In this document: positions 15,129 through 24,437 of the stretch, piece by piece
Layout: each line of letters begins with the position of its first letter
How positions within the stretch are numbered: position 1 is the stretch's first letter
Assembly (NCBI RefSeq): GCF_013155335.1
Contig: NZ_JABJQZ010000005.1
Span: 124,001-188,000 of the forward strand
Source of the DNA: Nocardioides sp. zg-1230
Lineage (GTDB): Bacteria; Actinomycetota; Actinomycetes; Propionibacteriales; Nocardioidaceae
Direction of reading: 5' to 3'
Length of the DNA: 64,000 bases
Position numbers and translations under genes: made by a program
Notes under the pieces: model-generated
The model's input: only the letters and a program-made list of their open reading frames with translations
Told to the model about the DNA's origin: nothing
The model's database searches: none

Positions 15129-15696
15129 CTCGTCCTCGCGACCGGGCCGCCCGCGCGAGGCATCGGTGGACCAGCGCCTGCACGCCGCCGTGCTCGAGCT
15201 GCTCCGCACCGGCGGCCCGGGAGCCGTGACGGTCGACCGGGTCGCGGCGACCTCGGGTGTCGCCAAGACGTCCATCTACCGCCGTCACGCCAACCGCAGC
15301 GAGCTGCTGACAGCCGTCCTGTCCACCGCCATCGGCCTCCCCGACGTGCCCGAGGAGGACGAGGTGCGCGACAAGATCCGCGCCTCGCTCGAGCAGACCT
15401 GGCGGCAGATGGGTGTCGTCCTGGGGCCCGGTGGCCTCGCTGCGATCGTCGGCGACAGCGACCCGGAGTTCACCGGGCTGTTCCGCGCGGCGCTCCAGCC
15501 CTACGTCGACACGCTCGTCCAGCTGATCCGTGCCGACGTCGACGCCGGCCTCCTGCGCGCCGGGCTCGACGCCGAGGGCGTGGTGAGCCTCATGGTCGGC
15601 GCCTACCTCGGCGAGCTCGTGCGGCGCGGCGAGGTGGCGCCCGCGTGGTTGGACCGGACCCTCGAGCTCCTCTGGGTGCTCATGGCGCCCTGCTGA
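15106..15696 (+). CDS. TetR family transcriptional regulator
   Basis: This is a TetR-type repressor of 196 residues (193 if the ATG at 15115 is used). The N-terminal HTH runs from about RLHAAVLELLRTGGPGAVTVDRVA to VAKTSIYRRHANRSELLTAVL. The C-terminal domain (residues 75-190) resembles TetR_C ligand-binding domains, with VLGPGGLAAIVGDSDPEFTGLFR. Its target may be its own operon with the two small membrane genes, or the nuclease gene just downstream; neither is proved. The start is uncertain because ATG-GTG-AGC-ATG offers three options. Confidence 0.85.
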   Translation: MVSMPATDSSSRPGRPREASVDQRLHAAVLELLRTGGPGAVTVDRVAATSGVAKTSIYRRHANRSELLTAVLSTAIGLPDVPEEDEVRDKIRASLEQTWRQMGVVLGPGGLAAIVGDSDPEFTGLFRAALQPYVDTLVQLIRADVDAGLLRAGLDAEGVVSLMVGAYLGELVRRGEVAPAWLDRTLELLWVLMAPC

Positions 15697-15736
15697 GCAC
15701 AGCGCCCCGGTTCGAGGCGTGCGCGAGACTGCGAGC

Positions 15737-16552
15737 ATGGCCGACCTCGGGTACGACCCCCGCTTCCTCGACACCGACATCGCGCCGCCGCAGACGCCCG
15801 CTCCCGGTCCCGACGACGACCCCGCGCTCGCGACGCCGCTCGACTACGCCCACTTCACGGTGCGGATGCACCCCGAGCGCCGACTGGCCTGGTGGGTGGC
15901 CTGGAACGTCGACGGTCTGCGCCTGTTCCCCAGCGACAGCATCAGCCGGTCGGGGGAGCGGTTCCGGCTCGACCCCCGCATCCCGGCCGACACGCAGACG
16001 GGTGAGGCGGTGTACGCGGCCAACGACCTCGACCGCGGCCACGTCGCGCGCCGCTCCGACGTGCTGTGGGGGACGCTCGACGAGGCGAGGCTGGCCAGCT
16101 CCGCCTCGTTCTACTTCACCAACATCACGCCGCAGCACCAGGACTTCAACCAGTCCGGCCGCGGCGGGGTGTGGGGCCTGCTCGAGAACGCCGTGCTGGC
16201 CCTCGAGGGGTTGGCGGAGCGCCGGCTGACCCTCTTCGCCGGACCTGTGCTCGACCCCGACGACCCGCCCTACCGGGGCGTGCAGCTGCCCGTCGAGCAC
16301 TGGAAGGTCGTCGTCTACCGGCTCGACGGGCGGCTGCGCGCGAAGGCGTTCCTCCTGACGCAGGACCTCGACGGCCTCGAGCGCGCGGCGCCTGACTTCC
16401 TGGACGACTTCGACACCTGGCTCGTGCCGCTCGCGCTCCTCGAGGAGCGCACCGGCCTGACGTTCGCGAGCCTGCGGGACGCCGTCGAGCCCGAGGAGCT
16501 CCGACCCACAGGCCCGGTCCTCATCACGGACGCCGAGCAGGTCGACTGGTAG
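15737..16552 (+). CDS. DNA/RNA non-specific endonuclease (NUC1/Serratia type)
   Basis: This 271-residue protein has the beta-beta-alpha-metal nuclease motif NDLDRGHVARR (DRGH, with the catalytic His near residue 102). Further on, FYFTNITPQHQDFNQ supplies the Mg-binding Asn, and the closing strands include PVEHWKVVVYRL. These are the diagnostic features of the Serratia/EndoG-type nuclease family, which cuts both DNA and RNA. There is no signal peptide or immunity-like gene beside it, so a secreted role or toxin role is not supported. The start MADLGYDPRFL was chosen over an upstream in-frame ATG on homology; the ribosome site is weak. Confidence 0.88.
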   Translation: MADLGYDPRFLDTDIAPPQTPAPGPDDDPALATPLDYAHFTVRMHPERRLAWWVAWNVDGLRLFPSDSISRSGERFRLDPRIPADTQTGEAVYAANDLDRGHVARRSDVLWGTLDEARLASSASFYFTNITPQHQDFNQSGRGGVWGLLENAVLALEGLAERRLTLFAGPVLDPDDPPYRGVQLPVEHWKVVVYRLDGRLRAKAFLLTQDLDGLERAAPDFLDDFDTWLVPLALLEERTGLTFASLRDAVEPEELRPTGPVLITDAEQVDW

Positions 16553-16670
16553 CGAGGGCAGGCCGGCGTCTCGAGCTCGTTGACAGACCTCCCGGTCGGA
16601 CCGATCGTGGGAGATGAGCCCGGGCCGGCCGGCCCGGGCGTCGGTCCAGAGCTCCCGGACCGGAGGCGGC

Positions 16671-18338
16671 ATGCGGCACCGGTTGCGGCACCCCCTCGCG
16701 GGCGGCGTCGCCCGCGTCCTCCGGCTGCCGCCGGGCCGTCACCGCTACACGGTGCGCCCGGTGTGTGTCCCCATGCGTGACGGCGTGGAGCTGCTGGCCG
16801 ACGTGTACACGCCGGTGGCCGGGTCCGCGGGCACGGTGCTCATCCGTACGCCGTACGGCCGTGACGGGCTCGTCGCCCAGCTCACCGCGGGCTTCTTCGC
16901 CGCTCACGGTTACCAGGTCGTGAACCAGGGCTGCCGCGGGACGTCCGGCTCCGGCGGGACGTTGGACCCGTTCCGCCAGGAGCGTGCCGACGGGGCCGAC
17001 ACCGTCGCCTGGCTGCGTGGGCAGCCCTGGTTCGGCGGTCGGCTGGCGCTGTGGGGTGCCTCCTACCAGGGGCACGCGGCCTGGGCCGTGCTGGCGGACC
17101 CTCCTCCGGAGGTGGTGACGGCGGTGATCGTCAACTCGGCGCACGACGGCCACTGGGCGACGCACGGGTCCGGCGCCTTCTCCCTCGAGGAGGTGGTGGG
17201 TCTCATGGACGGCCTGGGCCACCTCGACGTCGGCGCGGTCAAAGGTCTCGCGCGCGGCGTGACGGCGGGTCGGCGGCTGCGGCCCGCGTTCGAGGAGCTT
17301 CCCCTCGTCAGGGCCCAGGAACTCTTCGTGCGCACCGGCATGCCGTACGCGGACTGGCTGGTGGCGTCGGACCCTGACGACCCGCTGTGGCGCGACATGC
17401 GACTCGGCCAGGCCCTCGACCGGGTCACCGTGCCGGTCCTGCTGCAGACAGGGTGGCAGGACAGGTTCCCCGCCCAGATGATCGAGGCATTCGGGCGGCT
17501 GCAGCAGCGCGGCGTCGAGGCCGGGCTCACCATCGGACCGTGGACCCACGTCCAGACGCTCACCAAGGGCGCGGCAGTCGTCATGGCGGAGGCACTGGAC
17601 TGGCTGGCCGAGCACCTCGCCGGCGCCCCGGGTCGGCAACGGCCGGGCCCGTTCCGGATCTACGTGACGGGAGCGGAGGAGTGGCGTCACCTGGACGCGT
17701 GGCCGCCGCCCGCCGCCGAGCGTGTGCTGCACCTCCAGCCCGGGGGCGGGCTCGCGGAGACGCCGCCGCCGTCCTCGGCCGGCCCGACGACGTTCACCTA
17801 CGACCCTGCCCGCCCCACGCCGGCGGTCGGCGGCCGGGTGATCAACCCGGCGATCGGCGGTCGCCGCGACAACCGCACGCTCGAGGCGCGCCCGGACGTC
17901 GTCACGTTCGACAGCGCACCGCTGACCGAGCCACTGGAGGTGCTCGGCGAACCGGTCGTCGAGGTCGTGCACGAGACCGACAACCCGTGGGCCGACCTCT
18001 TCGTGCGCCTGTGCGAGGTGGGGCGCGGCGGGCGCTCGGTCAACCTCAGCGACGGCTTCGTGAGGCTGGGGCCGGACGACGCGAACGGAACCGTCGTGCT
18101 GCGACTGGACGCCCTCGCGCACCGGTTCGCGGTCGGCAGCCGACTCCGGCTGCAGGTCTCCGGAGGAGCCCATCCCCGGTACGCGAGGAACCTCGGCACG
18201 GGCCAGGACCCGGCGACGAGCACGGACCTCGTGCCGTCGGCGCGCACGGTCCGTCACGGCGAAGGTGGTCTGTCGCTGGTCCGGCTGCCGTGCGTCTCAC
18301 CCTTGCCTCCGGGACCGGATCGGGCGACAGTGACCTGA
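16671..18338 (+). CDS. CocE/NonD family hydrolase
   Basis: This 555-residue alpha/beta hydrolase is of the X-Pro dipeptidyl-peptidase/cocaine esterase family. The N-terminal hydrolase domain begins with VPMRDGVELLADVYTP and has the nucleophile elbow WGASYQGHAAW (Ser131). The lid region follows, and from about residue 330 to the end lies the jelly-roll C-terminal domain (PTPAVGGRVINP, LTEPLEVLGEPVVEV, RLGPDDANG). Such enzymes hydrolyse esters or amides, including acyl peptides and glutaryl-7-aminocephalosporanic acid. The substrate here is unknown. The ATG follows CGGAGGCGGC. No signal peptide is seen. Confidence 0.9.
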   Translation: MRHRLRHPLAGGVARVLRLPPGRHRYTVRPVCVPMRDGVELLADVYTPVAGSAGTVLIRTPYGRDGLVAQLTAGFFAAHGYQVVNQGCRGTSGSGGTLDPFRQERADGADTVAWLRGQPWFGGRLALWGASYQGHAAWAVLADPPPEVVTAVIVNSAHDGHWATHGSGAFSLEEVVGLMDGLGHLDVGAVKGLARGVTAGRRLRPAFEELPLVRAQELFVRTGMPYADWLVASDPDDPLWRDMRLGQALDRVTVPVLLQTGWQDRFPAQMIEAFGRLQQRGVEAGLTIGPWTHVQTLTKGAAVVMAEALDWLAEHLAGAPGRQRPGPFRIYVTGAEEWRHLDAWPPPAAERVLHLQPGGGLAETPPPSSAGPTTFTYDPARPTPAVGGRVINPAIGGRRDNRTLEARPDVVTFDSAPLTEPLEVLGEPVVEVVHETDNPWADLFVRLCEVGRGGRSVNLSDGFVRLGPDDANGTVVLRLDALAHRFAVGSRLRLQVSGGAHPRYARNLGTGQDPATSTDLVPSARTVRHGEGGLSLVRLPCVSPLPPGPDRATVT

Positions 18339-18379
18339 CAGTTCTCGGACCGTCGGAACAGTGAGCAGGAGCCGCCACG

Positions 18380-20488
18380 GTGAGCAGAGAATCCGGCGCT
18401 GTCGCCGGTCAGACCGGCGCCCCGATCGCCACCCGCCCGGAGGAGATCCGCAACGTGGTCGTCGTGGGCGCGGCCGGTGCGGGCAAGACCACCCTCGTCG
18501 AGCGGCTGCTGGTCGCGGCCGGTGTCCTGAACCGGGCCGGCAGCACCGACGACGGGACGACCGTGTGCGACTTCGAGGAGGTCGAGCACCGCCAACGCCG
18601 TTCCGTCGCGCTCGCGCTGGCCCCGCTCGTGCACGACGGCGTGAAGGTCAACCTGCTGGACACCCCCGGGTACGTCGACTTCGTCGGCGAGGTGCGCGCG
18701 GGCCTCCGCGCGGCGGACTGCGCACTCTTCGTCGTAGCCGCGAACGAGGGCATCGACGAGGCCACGCGCGCGCTGTGGCGCGAGTGCGCCGACGTGGCCA
18801 TGCCCCGGGTCGTGGTCGTCACCAAGCTCGACCACGTGCGCGCGGACGTCGACGGCGTCGTGGCGCAGGCACAGAGCGCGTTCGGCGAGCGGGTGCTGCC
18901 CGTGCACCTGCACGAGGAAGGGCGTCTCGTCGGCCTCATCGCCGACGACCACCGGCACGAGGCACAGCGAGCAGCGCTCGTCGAGGGCATCATCGAGGAG
19001 TCCGAGGACGAGACGCTGATGGAGCGATACGTCGGCGGCGAGCAGATCGACACCGAGCTCCTTCTCCGCGACCTCGAGCTCGCCGTCGCGCGGGGCTCCT
19101 TGCACCCGGTCGTCCCGGTCGACGCGACCAGCGGCGTCGGAGCCCCGGAGCTCCTCGACCTGATGGTGGCGGCGTTCCCCTCGCCGCGCGAGCACCCGAT
19201 GCCGAAGGTCTGCACGCCGACGGGTGGACCGGGTCCGGCGATCACGTGCGACCCGTCGGGTCCGTTGGTTGCGGAGGTCGTCAAGACGACCACCGACCCC
19301 TACCTCGGGCGGGTCAGCCTGGTCCGCGTCTTCTCGGGGACGGTGCTCCCGGACACCACGGTCCACGTCTCTGGGCACCGCTCGGCGTGGACAGGCGGCA
19401 GCGACCCCATCTCGAGCCATCCGGCCTCGAGCCACCCGGACCACGACGAGGACGAGCGGATCGGGTCCCTCTCCGTGCCGCTGGGCAAGGCCCAGCGCGT
19501 CGTCGCCTCCGCGGTCGCGGGCGACCTGTGCGCCATCGGACGGCTCAGCCGGGCCGAGACCAGTGACACCCTTTCCGCCGTGGACACGCCACTGGTGCTG
19601 GAGCCCTGGCAGGTGCCCGATCCCCAGCTGCCCGTGGCGATCCAGGTCCGCACGAAGAGCGACGAGGACAAGCTCGGGTCGGGACTCCAGCGGCTCGCAG
19701 CCGAGGACCCCACCCTGCGGGTCGAGCACAACGACGAGACCCACCAGGTCGTGCTGTGGACGATGGGGGAGGCCCACGCGGACGTCCTCCTCGACCGGCT
19801 CGCCGGCCGCTACGGCGTCCAGGTCGACGAGGTCGAGCTCCGGGTCCCCCTGCGGGAGACGTTCTCCCGCGCGGCCACCGGCCACGGCCGGCACGTGAAG
19901 CAGAGCGGGGGGCACGGTCAGTACGCCGTGTGCAGCATCGAGGTCGAACCGCTTCCGCAGGGCAGCGGGTTCGAGTTCGTCGACCGCGTCGTGGGAGGTG
20001 CGGTGCCGCGCCAGTTCATCCCCTCGGTCGAGAAGGGGGTCCGGTCGCAGATGATGCACGGGGTCACGAACGGCTGTCCGACGGTCGACCTCAGGGTGAC
20101 CCTCACCGACGGCAAGGCCCACAGCGTCGACTCCTCCGACATGGCGTTCCAGACGGCCGGCGGGCTGGCGCTCCGCGACGCCGCGACGCGCGGCGGGACG
20201 TGCCTGCTCGAACCGGTTGACGAGGTGGAGGTGCTCGTCGCCGACGCCCTGGTCGGCACGATCATGGGGGACCTGTCCGCACGGCGGGGCAAGGTCCTGG
20301 GCAGCGAGCCGGCCCGCGACCCGGGCATGGTCGTGATCCGGGCGCACGTGCCCCAGCTGGAGCTCCGTCGGTACGCCGCCGAGCTGCGCTCCCTCGCCCA
20401 CGGCTCGGCGTCGTTCACCCGGGCGTTCGCGGGCTACGAGCGGGTGCCCGACCAGGTCTCCGCCAGGCTTCCGGCCCGCGCCGACTAG
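18380..20488 (+). CDS. Elongation factor G-like protein EF-G2
   Basis: This 702-residue translational GTPase has the five EF-G domains but diverged G motifs. G1 is GAAGAGKTT (K36) rather than the EF-G AHVDHGKTT, G3 is DTPGYVDF and G4 is TKLD instead of NKxD. The usual switch I RGITI is replaced by RQRRSVALALAP. Domain IV keeps HGRHVKQSGGHGQYAV. These features fit the actinobacterial EF-G2 class, a paralog of fusA without proven elongation activity in vivo. It stands alone, away from the str operon, with a CAGGAG site before its GTG. Confidence 0.9.
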   Translation: MSRESGAVAGQTGAPIATRPEEIRNVVVVGAAGAGKTTLVERLLVAAGVLNRAGSTDDGTTVCDFEEVEHRQRRSVALALAPLVHDGVKVNLLDTPGYVDFVGEVRAGLRAADCALFVVAANEGIDEATRALWRECADVAMPRVVVVTKLDHVRADVDGVVAQAQSAFGERVLPVHLHEEGRLVGLIADDHRHEAQRAALVEGIIEESEDETLMERYVGGEQIDTELLLRDLELAVARGSLHPVVPVDATSGVGAPELLDLMVAAFPSPREHPMPKVCTPTGGPGPAITCDPSGPLVAEVVKTTTDPYLGRVSLVRVFSGTVLPDTTVHVSGHRSAWTGGSDPISSHPASSHPDHDEDERIGSLSVPLGKAQRVVASAVAGDLCAIGRLSRAETSDTLSAVDTPLVLEPWQVPDPQLPVAIQVRTKSDEDKLGSGLQRLAAEDPTLRVEHNDETHQVVLWTMGEAHADVLLDRLAGRYGVQVDEVELRVPLRETFSRAATGHGRHVKQSGGHGQYAVCSIEVEPLPQGSGFEFVDRVVGGAVPRQFIPSVEKGVRSQMMHGVTNGCPTVDLRVTLTDGKAHSVDSSDMAFQTAGGLALRDAATRGGTCLLEPVDEVEVLVADALVGTIMGDLSARRGKVLGSEPARDPGMVVIRAHVPQLELRRYAAELRSLAHGSASFTRAFAGYERVPDQVSARLPARAD

Positions 20489-20503
20489 GCACGGTCGGCA
20501 GCC

Positions 20504-21853
20504 TCAGTCGGTCGTGTAGTGGATGCCGCTGAAGTGCGCCCGCCACTCCGTGACGCGTGCCGCGACCTGCCCCGGGTCGGCCTGCGGGTCGAGTCCGTCC
20601 GCGATGAGCGACCCGAGGGTGGCCATGTCGGCTGGCTCCATCCCGATGCGGACGACCTCGGGGGTGCCGAGGCGCAGGCCGTTGGTGTCTCCGCCGACCT
20701 GGTCGATCGGGAGGCCGATCCCGCAGGCAAGGAGATTCGCTTTCCGCAGCCGTCTCGCTGCGTGCTGGCCGCCACCCCACGGCTGGGCACGAACAGCGAG
20801 CTGGTGGGAGTGCGTCGGCCCGTCGCTGCCCTCGTGGACGGGGAGCCCGCGCAGCGCCAGCTGACCGGCGAGCTCGGCGGCCGTCTCGACCATGGTGGTG
20901 GCGTAGTCCTTGCCGGTCACCTTCCAGTCGAGCATGGTCACGGCCAGGGCGGCGGCCTTGCCGGCGTCGAAGTTCGCGGTGAGGCCGGGATAGGCGATGG
21001 CCTCGATGCGCTCGGCCAGCTCGCTGTCGTTGGTGAGGACCAGTCCGCCGGGAGGACCGCCGAGGCTCTTGTAGGTGCTCATCGTCATCAGGTGGGCGCC
21101 CTGCTCGAGCGGGTTCGGCCAGGCGCCGCCCGCGACGAGGCCGCAGACGTGCGCCGCGTCGAAGAGGAGCACGGCGCCGACCTCGTCGGCGACCTCGCGC
21201 AGCTGGGCGACCGGGTGCGGGTAGAGGTTGAGGCTCGCGCCGATCGTGATCATGCGCGGACGGACCTCGTGGGCGAGCCGGCGCAGGGCGTCGACGTCGA
21301 CGGTGTAGCGGTCGGCGTCGACGGGGGCCGCGACGGTGTTCAGCCGGTACATGCCGGCCGAGCCGCCCGCGTGGTGGGTGACGTGTCCACCGATGCTGGG
21401 AGGCGGCGCGATGATCGTGTCGCCGGGCTCGCAGGTCGCGAGGAAGGCGTAGAGGTTGGCGATCGCACCCGACGGCACCCTGATCTCGACGTACCGCGCG
21501 TCGAAGACCTCTGCGGCCAGCTCCGCGGCGATGACCTCGATCTTCTCGATGGCCTCCAGGCCCATCTCGTACTTGTCGCCGGGGTAGCCCAGGGAGGCCC
21601 GCGACCCGAGACCTGCCGCGAGCATCGCCTCGGCGCGGGGGTTCATCACGTTCGTCGCCGGGTTGAGGTTGATGCAGTCGCGATCGTGGATCTGGCGGTT
21701 CTGCGTCACGAGGCGGTCGAGGGTGTCGAGCACGTCGCTGCTCGAGGATCCCGCGGCGCCGGCGGCGAGCTGGTCGACGTACGCCGCGCTCTGCGGTGGC
21801 AGCCACGGTCGAGGTGCGAGTGCGGTCATGAGGAGATCGTGCACCGCCGACAT
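20504..21853 (-). CDS. Serine hydroxymethyltransferase-like PLP enzyme
   Basis: This 449-residue fold-type I PLP enzyme is related to glycine/serine hydroxymethyltransferase. The substrate-binding stretch RASLGYPGDKYEMGLEAIEKIE matches the SHMT GYPGxRYYGG region. FDAAHVCGLVAGG supplies the PLP Asp/His, and STYKSLGGPPGG carries the Schiff-base Lys in the SHMT-like context of THKTLRGPRGG. It is diverged from housekeeping GlyA, notably in that Lys motif, and is longer at the N-terminus, so a distinct beta-hydroxy-amino-acid lyase or transferase activity is possible. It is divergent from a LysR gene with only 49 bp between, which suggests substrate-responsive control. No clear ribosome site precedes the ATG. 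Confidence 0.8.
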   Translation of the reverse strand: MSAVHDLLMTALAPRPWLPPQSAAYVDQLAAGAAGSSSSDVLDTLDRLVTQNRQIHDRDCINLNPATNVMNPRAEAMLAAGLGSRASLGYPGDKYEMGLEAIEKIEVIAAELAAEVFDARYVEIRVPSGAIANLYAFLATCEPGDTIIAPPPSIGGHVTHHAGGSAGMYRLNTVAAPVDADRYTVDVDALRRLAHEVRPRMITIGASLNLYPHPVAQLREVADEVGAVLLFDAAHVCGLVAGGAWPNPLEQGAHLMTMSTYKSLGGPPGGLVLTNDSELAERIEAIAYPGLTANFDAGKAAALAVTMLDWKVTGKDYATTMVETAAELAGQLALRGLPVHEGSDGPTHSHQLAVRAQPWGGGQHAARRLRKANLLACGIGLPIDQVGGDTNGLRLGTPEVVRIGMEPADMATLGSLIADGLDPQADPGQVAARVTEWRAHFSGIHYTTD

Positions 21854-21890
21854 TGGTAAGCACCAGCGCCGATCTCTGGACGACACCGTT

Positions 21891-21902
21891 TAGTCTCGCT
21901 AC
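21891..21902 (+). promoter_or_regulatory. Leaderless promoter of the LysR gene
   Basis: TAGTCT followed by six bases and then the ATG at 21903 fits an actinobacterial leaderless promoter -10. No convincing -35 is seen, and there is no Shine-Dalgarno sequence. Confidence 0.5.
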
Positions 21903-22814
21903 ATGGTGGAGACGTCGAGGCTGCGGTTCCTGCAGGCGGTGCATCGCTGCGGCGCCGTGGGCGCCGCCGCGCGTCAGCTCGGCTACACCCCGTCCGCGGT
22001 GAGCCAGCAGATCGGGAAGCTGGAGCGGGAGGTCGGGCTGCCGCTGCTGGAGCCGGCGGGTCGCGGGGTCGTGCTGACCGACGCGGCGCTGGTGCTGGTC
22101 GAGGCCGCGGCTGCCATCGACCAGGCGCGGGAGCAGGCGAACGGCCGGATCGAGGAGCTCCTCGGCGTCGCGAGCGGTGAGACGGTGGGGACCGTCAGCG
22201 TCGCGTGCTTCCCGTCCGCGATCCGGGGAGTGGCCGCGCCCGCGCTCGGTTCCTTGGCGCAGGCGGCGCCACGACTGCGCGTCGACCTCGTCGAGCTCGC
22301 TCCCGAGCCGGCCCTCGAGGCCGTGGTCAGCGGGCGCGTCGACGTCGCCGTCGTCCACGACTGGGTGCACGACCGGACCACCTTCCCGGCCTCCCTGGAG
22401 ACGACCCACCTCGCCGACGATCCCGTGGACCTGCTCGTGCCCGCGGGTCATCCGCTGGCGGGGCGGAGGACGGCCCGGCTCGAGGAGACGGTGGACGACG
22501 TCTGGGTGACGGACGTCTCGAACGGCATCTGCACCCGGTGGATCCTCGACATGCTGCGCGCAGCGGCCACGGAGCCACGGGTGGACTTCCGGGTGGAGGA
22601 GTACGCCTCCCAGGTCGCTCTCGTCGCCGCCGGCCTCTGCGTCTGCGTCCTGCCGCGACTCGGTCGTCCGGACCTCCCCGGCACGGTGCGAGCCATCTCC
22701 CTCGAGGGGCCTGTCCCGACCCGGCGCTTCATCGCAGCACACCGCACCACGACATCGCGTCGTCCTGCCGTCCAGCTGCTCGTCGAGGCCCTGCAGGCGC
22801 AGGTCTCCGGGTGA
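21903..22814 (+). CDS. LysR family transcriptional regulator
   Basis: The 303-residue LysR protein has an N-terminal HTH (LRFLQAVHRCGAVGAAARQLGYTPSAVSQQIGKLEREVG). Its C-terminal effector-binding domain includes SGRVDVAVVHDW and PAGHPLAGRR. It belongs to the group whose HTH reads YTPSAVSQQI, common in actinobacterial amino-acid-related regulators. It is divergent from the SHMT-like gene, its likely target. The ATG is preceded by TAGTCT at six bases and lacks a Shine-Dalgarno site, so the mRNA is probably leaderless. A hairpin follows the stop. Confidence 0.85.
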   Translation: MVETSRLRFLQAVHRCGAVGAAARQLGYTPSAVSQQIGKLEREVGLPLLEPAGRGVVLTDAALVLVEAAAAIDQAREQANGRIEELLGVASGETVGTVSVACFPSAIRGVAAPALGSLAQAAPRLRVDLVELAPEPALEAVVSGRVDVAVVHDWVHDRTTFPASLETTHLADDPVDLLVPAGHPLAGRRTARLEETVDDVWVTDVSNGICTRWILDMLRAAATEPRVDFRVEEYASQVALVAAGLCVCVLPRLGRPDLPGTVRAISLEGPVPTRRFIAAHRTTTSRRPAVQLLVEALQAQVSG

Positions 22815-22823
22815 CCTCGAGGT

Positions 22824-22845
22824 CGTCCGGGCCTCGGCCCGGACG
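22824..22845 (+). terminator. Terminator after the LysR gene
   Basis: CGTCCGGGC-CTCG-GCCCGGACG is a perfect 9-bp stem with a 4-base loop, 10 bases after the LysR stop codon and 80 bases before jetA. Confidence 0.75.
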
Positions 22846-22925
22846 GGCCCGCCCCACGGGCCGTCGGTGCCCTTTGCGATGCTTGCGCACCGAGCACAGG
22901 CGGTGACGAATCGAGGGAACGGGTC

Positions 22926-24437
22926 GTGAGTGGGATCGCAGGCGAGCTTGCGCGCGTGAAGGGCGCGTTCGCCCAGCCCACGCTGACCCTGCTCCACCAG
23001 CGGCAGGCGCCCGTGGTCATCACCATCTTCCGGACGGCGTTCGGCCGCACCAACCACCCCATCCCCACGGCGCGGCTGCACACCCAGGTCGAGGAGCACG
23101 TCGCCCAGATGCGGCTCGCCGGCGAGCAGGACGTCCCCACCGGCACGGGCCGTGAGATCTGCCAGCGCTGGATGCGCGGGCAGTGGCTAGTGCGCTCGCT
23201 CGACGAGGCCGGGCACGAGGTCTACGCGCTGACCTCCCACGCCCAGCAGGCGCTCGAGCTGGTCAAGAACCTCGCGCGCGACCGGGCCACGCTCAGCGAG
23301 CACCGGGTCGCGACGATCCTCGGCACCGTCCGCCGGTTCAACTCCGAGGCCAACCCCGACCGCACCTCCCGCGTCACGATCCTCAACGAGGAGATCGCCC
23401 GGCTCCGGGCCGAGCGCGACCGACTGGTCGACGGCGGCGAGCTGGACGGCGCGACCGAGGACTACATGCTCGAGGGGTTCACCGAGCTGCTGTCGCTGAT
23501 CTCGGCGCTGCCGAGCGACTTCGCCCGGGTCGAGGAGCGTTTCGCGACGATCCGGGCGGAGATCCTCGCTGCGTTCCGGGCCGAGGACCGTCCGGCCGGT
23601 GAGGTCATCGACGACTACCTGGCCCGCGCCGACGCGCTGATGACCGCCACCCACGAGGGACGGGCGTTCGAGGGGGCGTTCGCGCTGCTGCGCGACGACG
23701 CCCTGGTGACGCAGCTGCGCGAGGACCTGACCGACCTGCTGGAGCACCCGCTCTCGGACCGGATCCTCAGCGACGCCGACCGCGCCGAGCTGCGGGGCAC
23801 GGTGCGGCTGGTGCGCGACGGCCTCGACCGGGTGCTCGCCCAGCGTTCCCGCGTGACGGCGACGCTGAAGGAGTACATCGTCTCCCACGATGCCGCCCGC
23901 GACCGCGAGCTCGAGCAGACGCTGCGCCAGGTGGAGGCCGAGCTGATGACGTGGATGGCCACCACCGGGCCGCGCGCCGCCCACGACGTACCGCTCCTGC
24001 CCGCACGCACGAGCATCGACCACCTGCGCGAGCGCTTCCACGACCCCGCCGACGACGTGCTGCCCGACCGGATCAGCACGCCGGACCCCGACCTGGCGCC
24101 CCCGGTCTCGCTCTCCGAGCTCATGGCGCAGGGCGGGCCGAGGCTCTCGACGCTGCGGGAGCGCCTCGACGCGGTGATGACCTCCCTGCTCCCGGTCGCG
24201 TCCCTCGGGGCCCTGTTCGACGGGCTGGAGCCGTCGCTGCGCCGGCCGGTCGAGATCTTCGGGCTGCTGCACCTCGCCGCCGACCGGGACTGGCGAGCAC
24301 AGGACTCCGCGGAGCCGTTCGAGGCCGTCCGGCCCGACGGGAGCCGTCGCACCTTCGCCGTGCCCCGCACCCCGCTGCCCGACCCCGACCTCCCCGACCT
24401 CCCCGAGCCCCAGCAACGGACGGAGACCCGCCCATGA
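22926..24437 (+). CDS. jetA: DUF3375 protein, JetA/MukF-like kleisin subunit
   Basis: This is the first gene of a three-gene MukBEF-like operon. The 503-residue protein is DUF3375-like: an N-terminal winged-helix region (VKGAFAQPTLTLLHQRQAPVVITIFRTAFG), a long helical and coiled middle (residues 150-320), and a C-terminal winged helix ending in a Pro-rich tail. In Wadjet (JetABCD) and MksBEF complexes this subunit is the kleisin that bridges the two SMC heads. The GTG start has GAGGGA upstream. The last codons overlap jetB by four bases. The assignment rests on family resemblance together with the order of the next two genes. Confidence 0.85.
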   Translation: MSGIAGELARVKGAFAQPTLTLLHQRQAPVVITIFRTAFGRTNHPIPTARLHTQVEEHVAQMRLAGEQDVPTGTGREICQRWMRGQWLVRSLDEAGHEVYALTSHAQQALELVKNLARDRATLSEHRVATILGTVRRFNSEANPDRTSRVTILNEEIARLRAERDRLVDGGELDGATEDYMLEGFTELLSLISALPSDFARVEERFATIRAEILAAFRAEDRPAGEVIDDYLARADALMTATHEGRAFEGAFALLRDDALVTQLREDLTDLLEHPLSDRILSDADRAELRGTVRLVRDGLDRVLAQRSRVTATLKEYIVSHDAARDRELEQTLRQVEAELMTWMATTGPRAAHDVPLLPARTSIDHLRERFHDPADDVLPDRISTPDPDLAPPVSLSELMAQGGPRLSTLRERLDAVMTSLLPVASLGALFDGLEPSLRRPVEIFGLLHLAADRDWRAQDSAEPFEAVRPDGSRRTFAVPRTPLPDPDLPDLPEPQQRTETRP

